DNA of 50,009 nt, taken from contig NZ_BMJC01000010.1 in assembly GCF_014642875.1 (NCBI RefSeq), positions 1 through 50,009 on the forward strand, in the 5' to 3' direction. The notes beneath the pieces are model-generated. The model ran no database searches. It saw nothing but the letters and a program-made list of their open reading frames with translations, and was not told where the DNA came from. This document shows, one piece after another, positions 19,230 through 28,026 of this stretch (position 1 is the stretch's first letter; the number at the start of each line of letters is the position of its first letter). Made by a program: the position numbers and the translations under genes. Origin of the DNA: Puia dinghuensis. GTDB lineage: Bacteria; Bacteroidota; Bacteroidia; Chitinophagales; Chitinophagaceae.

Positions 19230-19269
19230 GTTTAGAAAAGCGTTTGCACGCAGAATCGCTTCATCCAGT

Positions 19270-19298
19270 AGATTTAGCTATCTTAGATAACTAAATCT
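19270..19298. terminator. Hairpin closing the NRPS operon (putative terminator)
   Basis: AGATTTAG (19270-19277) pairs perfectly with CTAAATCT (19291-19298). Inside, TATCT (19279-19283) can also pair with AGATA (19285-19289). It lies between the NRPS operon and the next gene, but no long T-run follows. It may be a weak terminator or a leader element of the gene that starts 7 nt later. Confidence 0.4.
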
Positions 19299-19305
19299 CT
19301 TCCCA

Positions 19306-20463
19306 ATGCAACGATTCCTCCTGCCACTGCTCCTGGCCTTCGCCGGCCCACTTCTCTCCCAATCCCCCTTCAACGGCGTCGAATCCAACCTTTCTAACTT
19401 ATTCCGATTATCCCCCGCCAAAAGCCGGAGCATCAGCCCCGAGAACTTCAATGGCGCCAAAGGCAGCGGCGGGAAGGCGACCGTCGGCACGGGGGGTGGG
19501 CCGGCACGCGACCTGGGCCAGGGCTGGAAGGTGAGCCCGAGCGTTGTAATCAAGGCCGGCCAGTCCTTCACCATCGCCGAGATAGAAGGCCCGGGCTCCA
19601 TCCAACATATCTGGATGACCCCGACAGGCAATTGGCGATATTCTATTCTCCGGTTCTATTGGGATGATGAGGCTACACCATCCGTCGAAGCGCCGGTGGG
19701 TGACTTCTTTGGCATGGGGTGGGGGCAGTATGCGCCGCTGCAATCCCTCGCTGTCTGCGTCAACCCCGGCAGCGCCTTCAACTGCTACTGGCCCATGCCC
19801 TTCCGCAAGCATTGCCGCATCACGATGACCAACATCGACAGCCACGACATGACCCTCTACTACCAGGTGGACTACCTGGAGACAGAGATCCCCAAAGACG
19901 CAGCCTACTTCCATGCGCAATTCCGGCGCACCAACCCCCTGCCATATAAACAGAATTATGTCCTCGTAGACAGCATCCAGGGCAAGGGCCAGTATGTCGG
20001 CACCTACCTGGCCATCGGCGTCCACAACAACGGCTGGTGGGGCGAAGGCGAAATTAAGTTCTATATGGACGGCGACACCGACTTTCCCACCATCTGCGGA
20101 ACGGGAACCGAAGACTATTTCTGCGGCAGCTATGACTTCGACACCCACCAGACCCGCCCCAACGGCGCCACCGAATCCCGCTACACCGAATTCTGTTCAC
20201 CCTATTCCGGCCTGGCACAGGTGATCCGCGGCGACGGGCATTACAACGTCTCGCAGCGATTTGGCCTCTACCGCTGGCATATCACCGACCCCATCCGCTT
20301 TGAGAAGGGACTAAAAGTGACCATCCAGGACCTCGGCTGGCGCCAGGATGGGCGTTATCTGCCCCTACAGGACGATATGGCATCGACCGTGTTCTGGTAC
20401 CAGACGGAGCCGCATGCGCTGTTCCCAAAGCTGCCGGCGAAAGATCAGCTGGAAGTGGACTAG
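19306..20463 (+). CDS. DUF2961 / glycoside hydrolase family 172 protein, secreted
   Basis: 385 aa. Residues 1-19 (MQRFLLPLLLAFAGPLLSQ) form a signal peptide, so the protein should act in the periplasm or outside the cell. The motif GTGTEDYF at 265-272, the early GPGSIQHIW and the WDDEATPSVEAPVGDFFG region identify DUF2961. Characterised members of this family, now GH172, act on alpha-D-fructofuranosides or D-arabinofuranosides using glutamates as catalytic residues; Glu269 in the GTGTEDYF motif is the obvious candidate. Length is typical of a single-domain member. It begins 7 nt after the hairpin at 19270-19298 and codes in a C-rich style unlike the G-rich NRPS genes, so I treat it as a separate unit. 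The true substrate cannot be read from sequence. Confidence 0.9.
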   Translation: MQRFLLPLLLAFAGPLLSQSPFNGVESNLSNLFRLSPAKSRSISPENFNGAKGSGGKATVGTGGGPARDLGQGWKVSPSVVIKAGQSFTIAEIEGPGSIQHIWMTPTGNWRYSILRFYWDDEATPSVEAPVGDFFGMGWGQYAPLQSLAVCVNPGSAFNCYWPMPFRKHCRITMTNIDSHDMTLYYQVDYLETEIPKDAAYFHAQFRRTNPLPYKQNYVLVDSIQGKGQYVGTYLAIGVHNNGWWGEGEIKFYMDGDTDFPTICGTGTEDYFCGSYDFDTHQTRPNGATESRYTEFCSPYSGLAQVIRGDGHYNVSQRFGLYRWHITDPIRFEKGLKVTIQDLGWRQDGRYLPLQDDMASTVFWYQTEPHALFPKLPAKDQLEVD

Positions 20464-20592
20464 GCTTAAAGACGTGCTAAATGCTTTTAGGTCCCCATCG
20501 GCGGAGTATTTGTACTATTTGCTGCGGACTAATTAATTTTCTTGCTATCTTTATTCACTGGGCATCGCCCCCAGACCTGACTGCCATTGCAG

Positions 20593-20672
20593 CGAAGCCC
20601 GGGTCCTTGATTCGCCGAATTCATAAGGTGTGTGTTTACCTCAAACCACCGGCGACGAGGACCCGGGCTTCG
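20593..20672. repeat. Long perfect inverted repeat in the 476-nt gap 20464-20939
   Basis: CGAAGCCCGGGTCCT (20593-20607) is the exact reverse complement of 20658-20672. Further in, TCGCCG (20612-20617) pairs with CGGCGA (20650-20655), and AGGT/ACCT form a small inner stem. It could be a strong terminator for the GH172 gene, a REP/MITE-type element, or a structured RNA. I see no gene in the rest of the gap; its short ORFs do not look like protein. Confidence 0.65.
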
Positions 20673-20939
20673 TTGTATCTATTTCCTCCACCCTTATTGT
20701 TTCCTTCCTTTTCCCCGATTGGGTGAGTAAGCGCAGTTTGCAAAAGTGTGCTGCTAAAAATATTTCACAGTTCCATAATAAAAAGACGGGTTATGCCCGT
20801 ATTACCATTGTCTGGCTGGATATAGCGGTCAAGCTCTCCTGCATTCCGGCGACCATTAAACCTTCCCAACGTTTTAAACCTTCCCTTTGATCGGGCAGCG
20901 TGTGTATCTTAAGGCGACCAGTGATGGGAAAGGGATTTT

Positions 20940-21545
20940 GTGTCTACTAAATTACGACTGCTAATGAAAGAAAATTTGGGCCTTAAACGAGAGAAGGCAA
21001 TTATTAAAGCATACATAAAGTTCCAACCCAGACTGGAAACGATCGCCTATAATATCCTGGAAGACGAGGATCTGGCGAAGGATGCCGTTGCCAACGTATT
21101 TGAGAGACTTTTGAAAAAAATCGATGGCGCGGAATGGGGATATCGAAGCGTGACCTTTCCTTATTTGTATATAGCTGTCCGCAACCAGGCGATCGACTTC
21201 CTCAGAACAGAACCAAAGAAGCTGTCGCTTGATTCCACGATCATGCTGGCGTTTTCCGGCAACACAGCCCTTTCCGTTCCCTTCGAAGAAACCTATTTGG
21301 ATGCGGATGTCGTGGATCAGATGCTTTTCAAGATATCCGGGTACCCACCCGAAGACCGTCAATTTCTTTGGAAGCACATTGTTGAGGAAAAAACTTTGGA
21401 ACAGGTATCGGATGAACTCAGCATCAAGCTGCAAACCCTGGCCTCGCGCAAGAAAAGAATGCTTAACGACCTGCGGGATCATCTTAAAGCATATCTTAAA
21501 AGCAAAGGCTTGCGCTGTCTGGCATGGATAACGGCCTTATTTTAA
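20940..21545 (+). CDS. RNA polymerase ECF-type sigma factor (sigma-70 family)
   Basis: About 201 aa from GTG at 20940, or 193 aa from the in-frame ATG at 20964 (MKENLGLKREK). Region 2 is visible around residues 25-95: AIIKAYIKFQPRLETIAYNI, then EDLAKDAVANVFERLLKK and the recognisable YIAVRNQAIDFLR. Region 4 lies near 135-190 (YPPEDRQFLWKHIVEEKTLE, then a helix-turn-helix with LASRKKRMLNDLRDHLK). The product would direct RNA polymerase to the SusC/SusD genes downstream. It is followed after 91 nt by the FecR gene, the standard Bacteroidota order of sigma, anti-sigma, SusC, SusD. The choice of start is uncertain; neither candidate has a strong Shine-Dalgarno sequence, as is usual in this phylum. 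Confidence 0.92.
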   Translation: MSTKLRLLMKENLGLKREKAIIKAYIKFQPRLETIAYNILEDEDLAKDAVANVFERLLKKIDGAEWGYRSVTFPYLYIAVRNQAIDFLRTEPKKLSLDSTIMLAFSGNTALSVPFEETYLDADVVDQMLFKISGYPPEDRQFLWKHIVEEKTLEQVSDELSIKLQTLASRKKRMLNDLRDHLKAYLKSKGLRCLAWITALF

Positions 21546-21636
21546 AGAACCTGGTCAATAAAAATAAATATCGTTAACGACTAATAAAAAAGGACATTTC
21601 CGCCGTATTGCTAATAGAAACTGTCGCTTTTTCATA

Positions 21637-22869
21637 ATGCAACCAGAATACTCTCCTCTTTCGAGGCTCATCGTCGGCCGGCTGTTCGGCACTGAGACCA
21701 AGACGCAAAAAGCGAAACTGGATGCATGGATAAATGCTTCGGAGGCGAACCGGCGTAAAATGGAGCAATTTAATAGCGTTCGGTGGTTTGCGCGCGTATG
21801 GCAAAAGCATAGATCTATCGACCCGCGGACAACCTGGGAACTCATCCGCGCCCGAACGGCGAACCAGCCAGGCGTTCCGCCCTTGCCGGACCTATATCTG
21901 CCAGAAGAGAGTAGTAAGGTCGAGGTGCACCGCATTGGGAAATGGGTTGTCGCCTTAATACTGGTGCTTGGTGTGGCATTCGGGATCCTCTGGCTGGGTA
22001 CCAAAACGGCGGCGCCCCTGGAGGAAGATACTTATTCTTTGCACGCGTCGGCGACGATCGCCAACAATGCCGATTTTCACGCGACACTTGGAAAGGAGCC
22101 CGTGGGCTGGCTCTTTGGGGACGAACAGTTGGACTTTTATAAGCCTATAGACGGGGTCTTGCTTTGTAGCTATCACCCGTCGCAGGCGTACCCCGAGCTG
22201 GGCGACGAACGGCAGTACAAGATCGTCACGCCTGCCAACGGCACCTATACCATAGTATTGCCAGACGAAAGCACGATCGACATGGGACCGGCCTCGACAC
22301 TGCATTTTACTACTTCCTATGGAAGGTATGCCCGGGAGTTGAAGCTGGCTGGGGATGGTTTTTTTGAAGTGAAACCCGTGAACTGGCTTTTCAGCGCCGA
22401 TGAAAAACCCTTCATTGTTCATATTGACTCGGTAACCATAACAGCTTTCGGCACCCGCTTCCAGGTGGAGGCCGATGACCGCGATAGCGGTGAGGTTAGG
22501 GCTACCTTATTATCCGGCACCATCGAGGTTCAACGAGGAGCGAATACCCCCCGGTGGCTGCGACGGCCCGGCCAAGCCTATCTACTGAACAAAGATGGAA
22601 AAGACACGGTCCTGTCGCTGATAGAAAGCAGCAGGGCTGTAGAAATGGCAGGACCGGTCTTTTTCTATCGCGATGAGCCGATGAACCACATCCTGCAAGA
22701 CCTTTCCCACTACTACCATATCCGCTTTGTTTCCCACGACGCAATGACCGAATCCTTCACTTTCCAGGCGTCAAAGACCATATCCTTAGACAGTCTCCTT
22801 CGGAATATTGAAAAGACCGGTCGAATTCATTTTTCCATCGGTAAAGATTCCATCATCGTATCCCGCTGA
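21637..22869 (+). CDS. FecR-family anti-sigma factor (inner-membrane)
   Basis: 410 aa. An N-terminal cytoplasmic segment of ~100 residues is followed by one membrane helix (WVVALILVLGVAFGILWL, from residue 103). The periplasmic FecR domain shows NGTYTIVLPDESTIDMGPAS and ARELKLAGDGFFEV, with FIVHIDSVTITAFGTRFQV further on. The last ~70 residues (DEPMNHILQDLSHYYHIRFV and onward) are a DUF4974/STN-like domain typical of Bacteroidota FecR proteins. It should hold the sigma factor encoded just upstream until the outer-membrane SusC-like protein signals ligand binding. Length is at the upper end of the usual range because of a long middle segment (~125-200). A hairpin with a T-rich tail separates it from the SusC-like gene. 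Confidence 0.93.
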   Translation: MQPEYSPLSRLIVGRLFGTETKTQKAKLDAWINASEANRRKMEQFNSVRWFARVWQKHRSIDPRTTWELIRARTANQPGVPPLPDLYLPEESSKVEVHRIGKWVVALILVLGVAFGILWLGTKTAAPLEEDTYSLHASATIANNADFHATLGKEPVGWLFGDEQLDFYKPIDGVLLCSYHPSQAYPELGDERQYKIVTPANGTYTIVLPDESTIDMGPASTLHFTTSYGRYARELKLAGDGFFEVKPVNWLFSADEKPFIVHIDSVTITAFGTRFQVEADDRDSGEVRATLLSGTIEVQRGANTPRWLRRPGQAYLLNKDGKDTVLSLIESSRAVEMAGPVFFYRDEPMNHILQDLSHYYHIRFVSHDAMTESFTFQASKTISLDSLLRNIEKTGRIHFSIGKDSIIVSR

Positions 22870-22894
22870 TCAACCGCCATTACCGTTAAACCTT

Positions 22895-22929
22895 GTTCCG
22901 GCCTGTCCCAGCGGGCACCAGGCCGGAAC
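22895..22929 (+). terminator. Intrinsic-terminator-like hairpin between fecR and the susC-like gene
   Basis: GTTCCGGCCTG (22895-22905) is the perfect reverse complement of 22919-22929, with a 13-nt loop, and is followed at once by TTCCTTTTTATT. This would separate a low-level sigma/anti-sigma transcript from the SusC/SusD transcript. Confidence 0.7.
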
Positions 22930-22969
22930 TTCCTTTTTATTCTTCACCCATCCAAAACAACTGTTAGCT

Positions 22970-25900
22970 ATGAGTCGCTTTGTATTGGTAGCCGTGGCCC
23001 TTTGCCTGCTGGTCCCACCGATGGCCGTTGCCCAACCCACCAACATTCACTTTCGAAACACCCCATTGATAAAAGTCCTGGACAGCCTGCAGAAACTATA
23101 CCCTTTCGATTTTTACTACTGCAACCGGGATGTCCAGTTTGTCCGCGCTGATCTGGATATCGATGGCGAAGATTTTCCGTCGGTGTATAAGAAACTGATG
23201 GCCGATCTGCCTTTCCGCGACACACCTGTCTATAAAGCGGGCTTCTACACCGTGGTTCTGCACCACATCGATACCCTCCCGCTCAGCGGCCGCATCTATG
23301 ACGATCAAGGCGAGCCGCAAATAAAAATTACTGTCCGGAATCTCCGAACTAAAGAGATGACTACAACGGATAGCCTGGGTGGCTTCGAGCTAAAACCGGT
23401 GGTCGACTCGGACACCCTCGACATCAGCGGGGTCAGCGTGGAGGGGAAGTTAGTGTCTATTGACGGCAAGCGACGAATAACCATCGTCCTTCACCGGCGT
23501 ATCCGCAACATGGATGCCGCAACGGTGACCCGCCACTATCCAAATGGATTTGTCGACACCGGCGTGACGGCTGCTTCCTCCCCGGGCGCGTACTCCTTCA
23601 TGGACTCGATCTCCCTATCCCGGGTAGTGGCCACCAACTGGGAAGATCACATCGCCGTTGGCATGAGCGGATTGTACAGCGGAGTGGGCACGGGTAATGC
23701 TTCCAACATGATCATCCGGGGGTTGAACAGCCTCGTCACCCATGTCGCCCCGACGATGGTGCTGGATAACTTCCCTTACTTTGCCTCGCGCGGAGATCTC
23801 AACCCCTATGACCTGTCTTCGGTCACCCTGCTAAAGGACGAAGTAGCCGCCAGCGGCTGGGGCTATGTTGCGTCCGGGGGTGTGCTGGTGTTGACTACTC
23901 CCCGGGGTGAATACAATACCCCGTTCCAGGTACAGCTGATCGAGAACACTACGGTAACCGGCGCCCCCGACCTGCATTATATTCCCCGCATGAGCTCCAC
24001 CAGCTACATCTCGGCGGAAACCCTGCTGTTCAACCGGGGCTATTATAACACCACTCTTAACGCCGCCAATGTTGCGATCACCCCCGTAGTCCAGATACTC
24101 AGTGAGTGGGGCCATCACACCCTGACGGATGCCCAGGCCAACACCCGGTTGCAACAATTGGCTGCCGTGGACCCCGCGGCAACGCTGCGGAAATACTATT
24201 ACCGCAGCAGGGTGGCTCAACAGCTGCACCTCAGTCTCACCGGCGGATGCGCTACCCGAAAATACTGGTTCTCCCTTGGCTATGATCAGGACCCTACCGA
24301 TCTCATTCGAAACCGGTACCAGCGTCTGACAGCCCATCTGGCCTATACCGAACAGCTCATCCCAAAGAAGCTGGAACTCTCCACCATCGTGCAGCTGACC
24401 ACGATAAACCAACGGCTGAACAACCCTGGTGCTCTCCCGGTTGCCTACCCGTATGCGGTGCTGGCCGACGCCGCAGGTGATGCGTTGCCTGTCGCGTATA
24501 AGTACAACCCCGGCTATCTCGATACCGTGGGACATGGTGCACTCCCCGACTGGCATTATTACCCGCTGACCGAACTGCACCTGGCCAATAACCGGTTGAG
24601 CCACCTGCTCTTTTATGGTCAATCGACATTGGACTATAAGCTAAGCTCCCGGCTCTCGTTGACTCTTCTTTATCGCTATTTGAAGAGCCATGCCTCCCTG
24701 CGCGACGACCATAGCAAGGATGGCTTTTTTGTACATGATCTGTATAATACCAACGCCCAGGTGAATGGTCCGGTGGTTTATTCCCCGATAGCCCTGGAGG
24801 ATATTCTCGATCGATCGGATTCGGTGGCCACCGAACAGAACGGCCGGGCACAGCTGCTATATTCCCTCTCCTCACGTCGCGGCTATCAGCTAAAGGCATA
24901 TGCCGGCGCGGAATGGACGGAACAAAGCACCACGGGACAGACCAGCCGTACCTATGGTTATACTAATGGCGACCTGTCCTCGTTCGCAAACTACTACAGT
25001 TATCTTTCGCTGTATTCCAATGCCGCTCTCACCTGGCGCAACCTGTATTCCGTATACGGGGCTTTTCGCAGGGATGCCTCCAACATCGTTGGCGTCAGCG
25101 GCAACCGCGATTGGGCGTCTTTCTGGTCCCTCGGTCTCAGCGGGGAATTGATACGCAGTACGCGTCAAAAGGCGGCCTTCCCGCCGTTGTTAAAGGTGCG
25201 GATAACGTATGGATGCGACGGGAATGTACCCGACCGGACAGGATACCTGGCTATTCAATCGTTGGGCAATAACAATTATGGCGCCCTGCAAAGCGGCATC
25301 GCCAACCCGCCCGAACCGGGCCTGCAGTGGGAGAAGACCTATATGCTCAACATGGGCCTGGATTTTGCCTTGTTGCGTAACAAGCGGAATGAGGCGGGCC
25401 GGTTCAGCGGGAGCCTCGATCTCTTCTGGAAGCGGAGTGTCAACGTGCTGGGCAACGATACGCTGCCGCCCTCTGCGGGCGTGGCGGCTTTTCTGGTGAA
25501 TAATGCTATCCTCAGGGGCAGAGGACTCGACCTGGTGATGAATTCCGTGAACATCCCCGGCAAATGGCGGTGGGAGTCAAGATTCCTCTTAAGCGTGGCG
25601 GTCGACTGGATAAGCCGCTATCCCCTCCAGCCCTCATCCCCTGCATCCTATGTTACCGGCCGGTTTCCCATGACGGGTAAACCACCCTCGGCCCTGTATA
25701 GCTATGACTGGGGCGGACTGAATAGTCAGACGGGCGATCCGCAGGGATCCCTGGGGCATAAAGTGAGCACTTCCTATGCTGCCCTGATGAATGATCAGCA
25801 AGGCGCCTTCCATTATAGCGGGAGCTACCTGCCGGAAGTTTATGGCAGTCTTCTTAATATGGTTAGTTGGCGGCAGTGGAACCTCTCCGCAAACATTATT

Positions 25901-26314
25901 TTTAAAGCGGCCTATTGCTTTCGGCGCCCTTCGATCAACTATTCCCAGGTGATAGAAGGGTTTTCGCCCGGTGTGAAAGACTATGAGTGGCATTGGCAGG
26001 CGCCCGGTGATGAGAAACACACATCGGTGCCTTCGTTTCCCATCGTGGTGGATGCTAACAGGGATGCGTTCTATCAAAATTCGGCTGTCCTTATCACCCG
26101 GGGCGACCAGGTGAGGCTGCAAGACCTGCGGATAAGCTATACGGTTGGTTCGAGCCGCACGCTTGCTTTTCGTCAGCTGGAGATCTATGCGTATGCCGCC
26201 AACTTGGGTATCCTTTGGCGGGCGAATCATTATGGTATCGATCCGGACGCGGCTAACCTCGGCGATCTGCCGGTCATGCGCAGTTATTCCCTGGGAGTCC
26301 GGGCTAATTTTTAA
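22970..26314 (+). CDS. SusC/RagA-family TonB-dependent outer-membrane transporter
   Basis: 1114 aa from ATG at 22970. The frame is open from 22808, but that extension overlaps fecR and the terminator, and MSRFVLVAVALCLLVPPMAV is a clear signal peptide. Next comes an STN domain (NIHFRNTPLIKVLDSLQKLY), which receives or passes the signal to FecR. Then a carboxypeptidase-like beta domain (LSGRIYDDQGEPQIKITVRN), the plug (MIIRGLNSL, then YDLSSVTLLKDEVAASGWGY and VLVLTTPRGE), and a 22-stranded-type barrel to the C-terminus, which ends in Phe (SLGVRANF). It imports an oligomeric or chelated nutrient with the SusD-like lipoprotein that starts 11 nt later. The STN domain together with the sigma/FecR genes marks it as a signalling transporter. 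No carbohydrate enzyme lies downstream, so the ligand is unknown. Confidence 0.94.
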   Translation: MSRFVLVAVALCLLVPPMAVAQPTNIHFRNTPLIKVLDSLQKLYPFDFYYCNRDVQFVRADLDIDGEDFPSVYKKLMADLPFRDTPVYKAGFYTVVLHHIDTLPLSGRIYDDQGEPQIKITVRNLRTKEMTTTDSLGGFELKPVVDSDTLDISGVSVEGKLVSIDGKRRITIVLHRRIRNMDAATVTRHYPNGFVDTGVTAASSPGAYSFMDSISLSRVVATNWEDHIAVGMSGLYSGVGTGNASNMIIRGLNSLVTHVAPTMVLDNFPYFASRGDLNPYDLSSVTLLKDEVAASGWGYVASGGVLVLTTPRGEYNTPFQVQLIENTTVTGAPDLHYIPRMSSTSYISAETLLFNRGYYNTTLNAANVAITPVVQILSEWGHHTLTDAQANTRLQQLAAVDPAATLRKYYYRSRVAQQLHLSLTGGCATRKYWFSLGYDQDPTDLIRNRYQRLTAHLAYTEQLIPKKLELSTIVQLTTINQRLNNPGALPVAYPYAVLADAAGDALPVAYKYNPGYLDTVGHGALPDWHYYPLTELHLANNRLSHLLFYGQSTLDYKLSSRLSLTLLYRYLKSHASLRDDHSKDGFFVHDLYNTNAQVNGPVVYSPIALEDILDRSDSVATEQNGRAQLLYSLSSRRGYQLKAYAGAEWTEQSTTGQTSRTYGYTNGDLSSFANYYSYLSLYSNAALTWRNLYSVYGAFRRDASNIVGVSGNRDWASFWSLGLSGELIRSTRQKAAFPPLLKVRITYGCDGNVPDRTGYLAIQSLGNNNYGALQSGIANPPEPGLQWEKTYMLNMGLDFALLRNKRNEAGRFSGSLDLFWKRSVNVLGNDTLPPSAGVAAFLVNNAILRGRGLDLVMNSVNIPGKWRWESRFLLSVAVDWISRYPLQPSSPASYVTGRFPMTGKPPSALYSYDWGGLNSQTGDPQGSLGHKVSTSYAALMNDQQGAFHYSGSYLPEVYGSLLNMVSWRQWNLSANIIFKAAYCFRRPSINYSQVIEGFSPGVKDYEWHWQAPGDEKHTSVPSFPIVVDANRDAFYQNSAVLITRGDQVRLQDLRISYTVGSSRTLAFRQLEIYAYAANLGILWRANHYGIDPDAANLGDLPVMRSYSLGVRANF

Positions 26315-26325
26315 AATGATGATTT

Positions 26326-27687
26326 ATGCGTAATACGATATGGGTTCTTTTTTTGCTGGTTATAGTTCTATCCGGGTGTAAGAAATACCTGAATACGATA
26401 GCTGACGGCAGCCTCACCGTTCCGGCGACAGTGGACGACTATCAGTCCTTGTTGGATAATCACCAATTAACGGAAAAAGTCACGCCCGGACTGGGACCGT
26501 TGGGGATAACCGATTGGTATACCGACAGCGCCAGCTGGGCGTCAGCGGAGACCATGTCGAAAGGTGCTTACGGCTGGGACCCTTCCATCTACCAGCCGGC
26601 CAACGGCAGCTCGTGGAGCACCGCGTATCAGGCGATCTATACCTGTAATGTCATCATCGCCGGCATCCAGCGGGTGCCCGCGCCGGACAAAGACACCCGC
26701 ATCGCCGCCAATGCGGTGCTGGGAGGCGCCCTTTTTATCCGATCCCTATTGTTCTATTATCTGGAAGAGACCTTTGGCCAGCCTTTTCGCCCCGCGACGG
26801 CTGCAGTCGACGCGGGGATCCCTTTGCGAACCAGCAGCGATCCTACCCAACCCGCGCCCAGGGCTACCGTGCAAGCCGTTTTCAAGCAGATAGATGCCGA
26901 CCTGATGCAAGCGGTTTCCCTCTTGCCGGCGGCGCTCCAGGTGAACAACCCGAACCGGCCTTGTCAGTCTGCTGCCCTTGCCCTGCTGGCCAGGTCATGC
27001 CTGACCCAGCAAAACTATCCCCAGGCCAGGAAGTGGGCGGATAGCAGCTTGCGCCTGTACCCGGTGCTATTGGATTACAATACCCTGGATAGCAGCGCTG
27101 CCTATCCATTTCCCACCCGCGAGAACCCGGAAGTGCTTTTCCAGTGTTCCACCCTGGCTTACAAGCTGCAGTACAGTACGAGCAGCAAGGTAGACAGCAA
27201 CCTCTATCGCAGCTATGATCCCAATGACCTGAGACGGGTGTTCTTCTTTTCTCCTGCGCCTGGCGGCGGCGTCAACTTTAAAGGATACTATACTGGTGTG
27301 CGTTATATCTTCAGTGGCATCGCCACGGACGAGGTGTACCTGATGCGTGCCGAATGTGCCGCCCGTGCCGGAGATATCGCGGCTGCGCTGGCAGACCTTA
27401 ATGCCTTGCTGTCACAGCGGTGGCGGAAGGGTTTTTTCCAGCCGCTGACTGCCCAGTCCGGTGATGAGGCCCTGCGGCTGGTCGTCAGGGAAACGCGGAA
27501 GGAGACCCTCTTCAGGGAGCTGCGGTGGGCCGACCAGCGCCGGCTAAGCAAGGACGCAAGATTTGCGGATACCCTTATCCGTACAGTGGGTGGCAGCGTA
27601 AGGTTGCTGCCACCCAATAGCCCGCGATACACCTACCTGATCCCCGATGAAGAGGTCAGGTTGGGTGGTGTTGCCCAGAATCCTTGA
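26326..27687 (+). CDS. SusD/RagB-family surface lipoprotein
   Basis: 453 aa. Lipobox at residues 15-18 (LSGC) after a short hydrophobic segment. The SusD-type tetratricopeptide scaffold is visible: SWSTAYQAIYTCNVII, AVLGGALFIRSLLFYYLEET with FGQPF, the ALLARSCLTQQNYPQARKWA helix pair, and the C-terminal part DEVYLMRAECAARAGDIAAA followed by RRETRKE-like and LRWADQRRL segments. It lies 11 nt after the susC-like gene and is translated with it. It should cap the SusC barrel on the cell surface and bind ligand. It ends only 6 nt before the convergent DUF6520 gene. It is somewhat shorter than many SusD proteins (500+ aa), as is common in the sigma/FecR-linked class. Confidence 0.93.
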   Translation: MRNTIWVLFLLVIVLSGCKKYLNTIADGSLTVPATVDDYQSLLDNHQLTEKVTPGLGPLGITDWYTDSASWASAETMSKGAYGWDPSIYQPANGSSWSTAYQAIYTCNVIIAGIQRVPAPDKDTRIAANAVLGGALFIRSLLFYYLEETFGQPFRPATAAVDAGIPLRTSSDPTQPAPRATVQAVFKQIDADLMQAVSLLPAALQVNNPNRPCQSAALALLARSCLTQQNYPQARKWADSSLRLYPVLLDYNTLDSSAAYPFPTRENPEVLFQCSTLAYKLQYSTSSKVDSNLYRSYDPNDLRRVFFFSPAPGGGVNFKGYYTGVRYIFSGIATDEVYLMRAECAARAGDIAAALADLNALLSQRWRKGFFQPLTAQSGDEALRLVVRETRKETLFRELRWADQRRLSKDARFADTLIRTVGGSVRLLPPNSPRYTYLIPDEEVRLGGVAQNP

Positions 27688-27693
27688 GGCGTA

Positions 27694-28026
27694 TCAGTGG
27701 TTGCTTGTCCAGGTGCCGGAATTGTCGATGCCGGATTGGGGAATCTGCGAAACATAGAACCAGTGGCCGGTAAGGTCGGTGTGCGAGCGCGTCGGATCGG
27801 CAATGAAAGTGCAAACGGCAGCGGGCTGGTAGCAGTCGTAGTCGATGCCGTCGACCCAGCCGGCACTGGTAAGGTCCATCCCATAATAGATCTGAGTGCC
27901 GTCCGTGCTGTATTGCAGGAAATTATACGTGTGCATGGTCTTAGGCGAAGCCTGCGGGCGGTTTACGAAAGCGGCTGCGATGCCGAATAGGGCAACGAGC
28001 AGCAAGGGAATTTTGATCTTTGTCAT
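27694..28026 (-). CDS. DUF6520-family small secreted protein
   Basis: 110 aa. N-terminal MTKIKIPLLLVALFGIAAAF is a signal peptide followed by mature sequence with two cysteines in a CYQPAAVC arrangement, which could form a disulfide. The layout (short signal, FVNRP-like junction, small exported domain with a late Cys pair) is that of the DUF6520 family of Bacteroidota. Its first codon overlaps the stop of the MauE-like gene by 4 nt, so the two are translationally coupled. Function is unknown; the redox-type membrane partner suggests an exported thiol or disulfide protein. Confidence 0.7.
   Translation of the reverse strand: MTKIKIPLLLVALFGIAAAFVNRPQASPKTMHTYNFLQYSTDGTQIYYGMDLTSAGWVDGIDYDCYQPAAVCTFIADPTRSHTDLTGHWFYVSQIPQSGIDNSGTWTSNH

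Noticed and set aside
19408..20148. 246-aa minus-strand ORF opposite the GH172 gene
   Set aside because: It lies wholly inside a gene with clear family motifs and shows no motif of its own.
23831..24622. 263-aa minus-strand ORF inside the susC-like gene
   Set aside because: Antisense to the barrel of a clear SusC protein; no protein-like motif.
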